Source of the DNA: JACDER01 sp963717765
Lineage (GTDB): Bacteria; Actinomycetota; Thermoleophilia; Gaiellales; Gaiellaceae
Length of the DNA: 64,000 nt
Reading direction: 5' to 3'
Assembly (NCBI GenBank): GCA_963717765.1
Contig: CAVQWX010000006.1
Coordinates: forward strand, 1 to 64,000
The position numbers were made by a program, and so were the translations under genes. The notes beneath the pieces were generated by a model. The model was not told the DNA's origin. It searched no databases and saw nothing but the letters and a program-made list of their open reading frames with translations. Positions 59,932-64,000 of the stretch are shown here, in pieces. Positions within the stretch are counted from its first letter, which is position 1. Every line of letters begins with the position of its first letter.

Positions 59932-61908
59932 ATGCGGTCGTTCGGTAGAAGCTCACTCGTCGCTCTGGGCGCGACTGCGCTGCTGGTCGCGGCGTGGTCA
60001 GGCGACGCTTCCGGCCATCCCGCGAGGCTGGCAAGGCCAGGTCTCCATGGCTCGGGCGCCGCCTCGTCCTTGGCGCTTCGCAAACATGGCTTGATCTACC
60101 GCGGCCTCGTTCGGGCCAGGAGCGGCCCGTGCCGAGGCGTGTTCGCGTTCCCAGCGAAACACGGACCTCCAGCTTGCACCCATGGCCCCGATCCGTCGCC
60201 GGCCGGGATCGACGTTCGCAAAGTACCGTCGCTACGCGTGCTGCGCGAGCGCGCTCTGGTCAGTCGGCGCAAGGGCGACGCTTCGACAATGGATTGCTAC
60301 CGCGGCGGAAACGCCGTGCAGGGGATCTATGCACACCAGGCCGGAACGACAGACAACCATTCGACCTACGCGGGGTATCTGCAGGCGTACGCCGCCGCTG
60401 CAGATTCTGTCTTCCAAGGAAGCGCCGCCGAACAGGGGGGTTCGAGGCAGCTACGGTGGGTTACCGATCCGTCGTGTAATCCGAGAATCCTCGACGTCAC
60501 CATTTCACGGAGCGCGTCAGGCGATTTCAGGACGATGATCGACGAGCTCAGGGACCAGGGCTTTACGGACCCGTCTCGCAAGTACCTCGTGTGGATGGAC
60601 GGCTCGAACACCTACTGCGGGATCGGACAGTACTACGGTGACTCGAGCCAGGACCAGGGCAACGACAACAACGGCGCCGTCGCAATGTTCGCGCGTGTCG
60701 ACAAACCCTGCTGGGGCTTGCTGGGAGGGCCCGGTACCCACTCGGTAGAGGCGCACGAGCTGACGCACACGCTCGGTGGCGTCGAGAGCAATGCTCCGAA
60801 CGCGACGCCCAACGGTCACTGCACGGACGACTACGACACCATGTGCTACGACGATGGGTCCGGCCTTGTCATGAGAAGGGTGTGCCCCGACCCTGCCCAT
60901 GAGGGCTTGCTCGATTGCAACCACGACGACTACTTCGGCCTGAGCCCCGCGCCGGGCACCTATCTGGCGACCCACTGGGACACGGCCAATAGCTCGTTTC
61001 TGATCGCCGGCTCCACCCCTCCGCCGCCGCCGCCTCCTCCACCGCCTCCACCACCTCCACCGCCGCCACCACCGCCGCCACCACCGCCGCCGCCTCCGCC
61101 TCCTCCACACGGCCCGGCCACGACCATGCGATTTACGAGCGCGAGCACCGCGCTCTCCTCGGGCTCGGCGAGAGTGCTCTCCGTGGAGCTGCGCGACGCG
61201 ATCGGGAACCTGACCCCGGTCGGGACGCCGGTGACGTTCACGAGGACCTCGGGGCCGGGAACGGTCACGGGCCTCGGGTCGAAGACGTCGACCGCCGGGA
61301 TCGCCTCGGTCACCGTCGTCGGCCAGCTTGCCGGGCCCGTCACGATCACTGCCTCGTCGGGCTCACTCAGCGCCGCGACGACCTTCTCCGTCGTCCCAGG
61401 CTCGGCGGACGCGAGGAGGACGACGCTTTCTGCCGCACCGGCCGCCGTCCCGGCCGACGGCGCGGCAATCTCGACCGTCATCGTGGACGTGAAGGACTCG
61501 GCAGGGAACGACCTGCAGTCGTCCGCCGGAGCGGTCGGACTGCACACGAGCCTCGGCACCCTCTCGTCGGTGACGGATCTGCACAACGGCATCTACACGG
61601 CGGCCCTGACCGCGGGCACCCAGCCCGGCCAGGCCGCGATCACCGGTGAGCTCGGCGGTCAGGCTATCGCCGGCCGGGCGACGGTGACGCTCGAGGCGCA
61701 GTGCATCGTTCCCCGCGTCCGCGGGAAGACACTCGCCGCCGCGAGGGTCGCGCTGCGGGCTTCCCATTGCCGAGTTGGAGCGGTCAAGACCGTCCGCTCG
61801 GCCACGGTCGCCTCCGGCAAGGTCAGCTCACAGCGCCCGGCGGCGGGACGCATACTGCCGGCCGGGACGAAGGTGAAGCTGATCATCTCGCGCGGCCGCC
61901 GCCGCTAG
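59932..61908 (+). CDS. Secreted metzincin-like protease with PASTA domain
   Basis: A protein of 658 residues. Signal peptide (SLVALGATALLVAAWSGDAS). Zinc site SVEAHELTHTLGGVESN supplies HExxH; a Met-turn-like DTMCYDDGSG follows. The third metzincin ligand position holds Glu, not His or Asp. Then come exactly 30 consecutive prolines (61018-61107), one or two Ig-like bacterial Big_1 domains (LRDAIGNLTPVGTPVTFTRT; TVIVDVKDSAGNDLQSSAG) and a C-terminal PASTA domain (VPRVRGKTLAAARVALRASH, SQRPAAGRILPAGTKVKLII). The PASTA domain suggests binding to peptidoglycan. Even cysteine numbers in the catalytic part suggest disulfides. Confidence 0.88.
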   Translation: MRSFGRSSLVALGATALLVAAWSGDASGHPARLARPGLHGSGAASSLALRKHGLIYRGLVRARSGPCRGVFAFPAKHGPPACTHGPDPSPAGIDVRKVPSLRVLRERALVSRRKGDASTMDCYRGGNAVQGIYAHQAGTTDNHSTYAGYLQAYAAAADSVFQGSAAEQGGSRQLRWVTDPSCNPRILDVTISRSASGDFRTMIDELRDQGFTDPSRKYLVWMDGSNTYCGIGQYYGDSSQDQGNDNNGAVAMFARVDKPCWGLLGGPGTHSVEAHELTHTLGGVESNAPNATPNGHCTDDYDTMCYDDGSGLVMRRVCPDPAHEGLLDCNHDDYFGLSPAPGTYLATHWDTANSSFLIAGSTPPPPPPPPPPPPPPPPPPPPPPPPPPPPPPHGPATTMRFTSASTALSSGSARVLSVELRDAIGNLTPVGTPVTFTRTSGPGTVTGLGSKTSTAGIASVTVVGQLAGPVTITASSGSLSAATTFSVVPGSADARRTTLSAAPAAVPADGAAISTVIVDVKDSAGNDLQSSAGAVGLHTSLGTLSSVTDLHNGIYTAALTAGTQPGQAAITGELGGQAIAGRATVTLEAQCIVPRVRGKTLAAARVALRASHCRVGAVKTVRSATVASGKVSSQRPAAGRILPAGTKVKLIISRGRRR

Positions 61909-61918
61909 CTCTCTTGCC

Positions 61919-62476
61919 TCAGCCGCGCACGCGATACCTGAGGCGCGCGAACTGGCCGCCTTGCCCGAGCTCGACCAGCTCGAGCTGCTTCGCGGTGAGC
62001 CGGCGCGGAAGAAGCGGCGCTCCGGCGCCGAGCGTGACCGGCGCCACTCCGAGCAGGATCTCGTCCAGCAATCCCTTGTCCGCGAACTGGCCGACGAGAT
62101 CGCCGCCTCCGACGATCCAGACGTTCTTGTCCTGCGCGGCCTTCGTCATCTCCTCATGGACGGGAGCCACGTCTCCGGAAACGAACCGCAGCGGCACCCC
62201 GGGCACTTGCGGAAGCTCGCCGTGGCCGAACACCCAGCAGGGCGTGTCACCGTAGACCGTCCAACGCTCCGGGTGGTTGAGGAGATCCTCGTGATCGATG
62301 ACCCATCGGTACGTGTTGGCTCCCATCGCCATCGCGCCGACGCCCGAGAAGAACTCCGTGAACTCGGAGCCGGGGTCGTCACCTCGGTCGACCTCGAAGA
62401 GCCAGTCCAGGCTGTGGTGCTCATCGGCGATGAAGCCGTCGAGGGTCGTCGCCGTGTAGTACTGCGTGAGCGTCAC
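61919..62476 (-). CDS. DHFR-family (RibD C-terminal-like) reductase
   Basis: A protein of 185 residues. LTQYYTATTLDGFIADEHHS, GAMAMGANTYRWVIDHED, NVWIVGGGDLVGQFADKGLL and LGVAPVTLGAGAPLLPRRLT match the dihydrofolate-reductase-like family related to the RibD reductase domain, NADPH-dependent; substrate unknown, not true folate reductase. GTG start. It begins two bases before the end of the DUF4386 gene, on the same strand. Confidence 0.92.
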   Translation of the reverse strand: MTLTQYYTATTLDGFIADEHHSLDWLFEVDRGDDPGSEFTEFFSGVGAMAMGANTYRWVIDHEDLLNHPERWTVYGDTPCWVFGHGELPQVPGVPLRFVSGDVAPVHEEMTKAAQDKNVWIVGGGDLVGQFADKGLLDEILLGVAPVTLGAGAPLLPRRLTAKQLELVELGQGGQFARLRYRVRG

Positions 62477-62477
62477 G

Positions 62478-63209
62478 CTACGCGGAACTTACTGCAGTCG
62501 TCGCGAGGCTGCTATCCCCACCGGCTGGAGCCTGGAGGATCGGGGAGGAGGGCCGGAACCCCTTCACGGTGCAGTAGATGCCGAGTGACAGCTCCCACAG
62601 GAACTCGGGGATCGTCGCGATGGCCTGAAGCGTGCTGCCGCCGCTGCCATGGTCGCCGCCGAACAGGACGATGGTGCCGGACACGATGATGAGCGGCCCA
62701 CCGACAAGACCCAGCCACGTCATCTTTCGCGGCACCAGGCCGGAGCGGTACATGAGGTAGCCGAGGATCAACCCGTTCCCCCAGCCGACGACCCAGCCCG
62801 GCCCCAGGAGAAACGTCCAGTCCTTGATCGCGGCAAGGGTGTAGGCAACCGAGCCTTCGGCGGCGCCGGCGACTTGCTGCTGCAGCGTGATGATTCCCAA
62901 GACGGCAACGATGCCGACGAGAATGAATGTGCACTCCACGAGGCGGGCGGCCACGTACCCGAGCGCCAACTCTTCGCTCTGTCGCCTGACGATCGGGAAG
63001 ATCACCACGGCGGTGCCGATGTTCGCGATGATGAGCAGCAACTCCAAGAGCGCCCCGAAGAGGATCCGGTTGTCCTGGCCGGCGCCCGCGATGTACGCGA
63101 TGGGGTGGTCCAGCACCGGCTGGTAGAGGAACGCCGCGGGTATCGACGTGGCGAAAGTGATGAGAAAGAGCACCCCGAAGATGCGCGCCCGTTGTTGATC
63201 GGATAGCAA
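62478..63209 (-). CDS. DUF4386 membrane protein
   Basis: About 243 residues with six or so membrane helices (ARIFGVLFLITFATSIPAAF; ALLELLLIIANIGTAVVIFP; TFILVGIVAVLGIITLQQQV; DWTFLLGPGWVVGWGNGLIL; GLVGGPLIIVSGTIVLFGG). It fits DUF4386, an uncharacterised membrane family. The frame reaches 63254 with ATG-like start, but a TTG at 63209 after AAAGGGG starts exactly at the family's usual SDQQRARIFG. Cotranscribed with the reductase. Confidence 0.87.
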   Translation of the reverse strand: MLSDQQRARIFGVLFLITFATSIPAAFLYQPVLDHPIAYIAGAGQDNRILFGALLELLLIIANIGTAVVIFPIVRRQSEELALGYVAARLVECTFILVGIVAVLGIITLQQQVAGAAEGSVAYTLAAIKDWTFLLGPGWVVGWGNGLILGYLMYRSGLVPRKMTWLGLVGGPLIIVSGTIVLFGGDHGSGGSTLQAIATIPEFLWELSLGIYCTVKGFRPSSPILQAPAGGDSSLATTAVSSA

Positions 63210-63441
63210 CTCTCGCGACCCCTTTCCTCGGGGGTGGCCGCAGGCTGATCCCACGCCACCGGATCCGAATCGGCGCGGACGCTAGCACTCGCTCCCGCGA
63301 AATCCAAATAGGCCGAACGGCCCATCCGTGCCCTGGTGCGGTCTGACCTGTTGTCGGCGATGGCGACAGGGTCGTACATACCTCGATGAGGAGTCAGGAC
63401 GAAGCCGTTAGGATCGCTTGAGGAGTAAACGAGCACGACTA

Positions 63442-63461
63442 GCGGGACATTTTCGTCCCGC
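63442..63461 (+). promoter_or_regulatory. Hairpin/operator before LuxR gene
   Basis: GCGGGAC and GTCCCGC pair perfectly around ATTTTC, ending five bases before the ATG at 63467. Placed where a ribosome site would be, so it may be an operator or translational control of the regulator. Confidence 0.4.
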
Positions 63462-63466
63462 CCGAC

Positions 63467-64000
63467 ATGAAGCAGGACTCCACCAATGGCCTCGCGTCGA
63501 TTCTTCGACGCCCTCTGCTGGAGAGCCGACTCGACGGGACGTTCGGGAAGCGCCTGACCTCGATCGTCGCGGGCGCCGGGTTCGGGAAGAGCACCTTGCT
63601 CGCAGAGTGGGCAAAGGATGTGAGCTGCGCCTGGCACACAGCCGGCTCGCAGGACAAGAGGCTGCCCACGTTTGCACGGGGGGTCGCTGCCGCCGTGCGG
63701 TCCTGCGTGCCCGATCTCCCCGCCGAGATCACTGCCGTCGGGGGATCGAGCGAGCACCAGCTGAGCGCGGAGGCATTCGCCGCCGGTCTCTGCGCATCCT
63801 TGGACGAGCTGCTCGGTCACGACGTCGTTCTCGTCTTGGACGACGTCCACGAGCTGGGGCGGCGCGGAACGGCGGCAACGCGCCTCGTCGAGAGCCTCTG
63901 CCGCCATGCGCCCCCCACGCTTCATCTGGTCGTCGCATCCCGTGACGAGCTTCCGTTTCCGATCGCGCGCCTACGCGGCCGGGGCGAGGTGCTCGAGCTC
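63467..64000 (+). CDS. MalT-like LuxR regulator, N-terminus (cut by window)
   Basis: The first 178 residues of a large ATP-binding LuxR-family regulator: SILRRPLLESRLDG, Walker A in TSIVAGAGFGKSTLLAEWAK, Walker B in DVVLVLDDVHELGRRG and the sensor segment LVVASRDELPFPIARLRGRG. Such STAND regulators run ~850-950 residues with TPR and LuxR DNA-binding domains after the ATPase, which here would lie beyond the window. No stop is met before the end. ATG start right after a perfect hairpin. Confidence 0.9.
   Translation, partial: MKQDSTNGLASILRRPLLESRLDGTFGKRLTSIVAGAGFGKSTLLAEWAKDVSCAWHTAGSQDKRLPTFARGVAAAVRSCVPDLPAEITAVGGSSEHQLSAEAFAAGLCASLDELLGHDVVLVLDDVHELGRRGTAATRLVESLCRHAPPTLHLVVASRDELPFPIARLRGRGEVLEL

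Overview
The window is high-GC DNA (roughly two thirds G+C by eye, apart from patches in the first 12 kb). Gene content points to an actinobacterium: WhiA, an actinobacterial-type HemQ, a luciferase-like monooxygenase, a DUF3467 protein, a PASTA-domain protein, many GTG/TTG starts, and 4-base ATGA/GTGA overlaps between neighbouring genes. A deep-branching soil lineage such as Thermoleophilia is my best guess, but no rRNA is present to test it.

Layout. (1) 1-12.5 kb is an accessory region: a small zinc-ribbon protein, a NucS-like nuclease, a type I restriction-modification operon (hsdM-hsdS-hsdR, each joined to the next by GTGA), a serine recombinase and a large unknown gene. Except for the first two genes, everything here is broken by indels or a stop codon. 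The region abuts the 3' end of a tRNA-Gly(CCC), as integrated islands often do. (2) 12.6-31.4 kb is core metabolism: class I fructose-bisphosphate aldolase (two single-base insertions), a LanC-like protein, glpX, argS, an RCK-type channel protein, a metallophosphoesterase, an ECF sigma factor, the glycolytic operon gap-pgk-tpiA-gpmI, whiA, ogt, pruA, uvrC, hemQ and bcp. (3) 31.4-42.5 kb is rich in secreted proteins: a flavin monooxygenase with a LuxR regulator, a TIGR03118-like protein, a tRNA-Leu(CAG) with a truncated copy beside it, two subtilases, a copper-site protein fused to a cupredoxin domain, and an unknown secreted protein.

(4) 42.6-53.0 kb is a minus-strand run of 13 tightly packed, often overlapping genes: luciferase-like monooxygenase, M20 hydrolase, small secreted protein, redoxin, FAH-family hydrolase, metallo-beta-lactamase hydrolase, M24 pita-bread enzyme, LeuA/NifV-like enzyme, two micro-proteins of opposite charge, two ketopantoate-reductase-like proteins and a second M24 enzyme. 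It looks like an undescribed catabolic pathway for a small carboxylated or amide compound. (5) 53.0-59.8 kb has three GNAT acetyltransferases and a molybdenum hydroxylase operon, coxM-coxS-coxL-coxG in type, whose large subunit lacks the CO-dehydrogenase active-site signature. A partial duplication of coxS and a perfect 13-bp-arm hairpin lie between coxS and coxL. (6) 59.9-64.0 kb has a secreted metzincin-like protease with 30 consecutive prolines, Ig-like domains and a PASTA domain, a DHFR-family reductase, a DUF4386 membrane protein, and the start of a MalT-like LuxR regulator cut by the window edge.

The density of homopolymer indels in 2.4-12.2 kb, and the two in the aldolase, look as much like uncorrected assembly errors as real gene decay. 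All pseudogene calls there are conditional on that.
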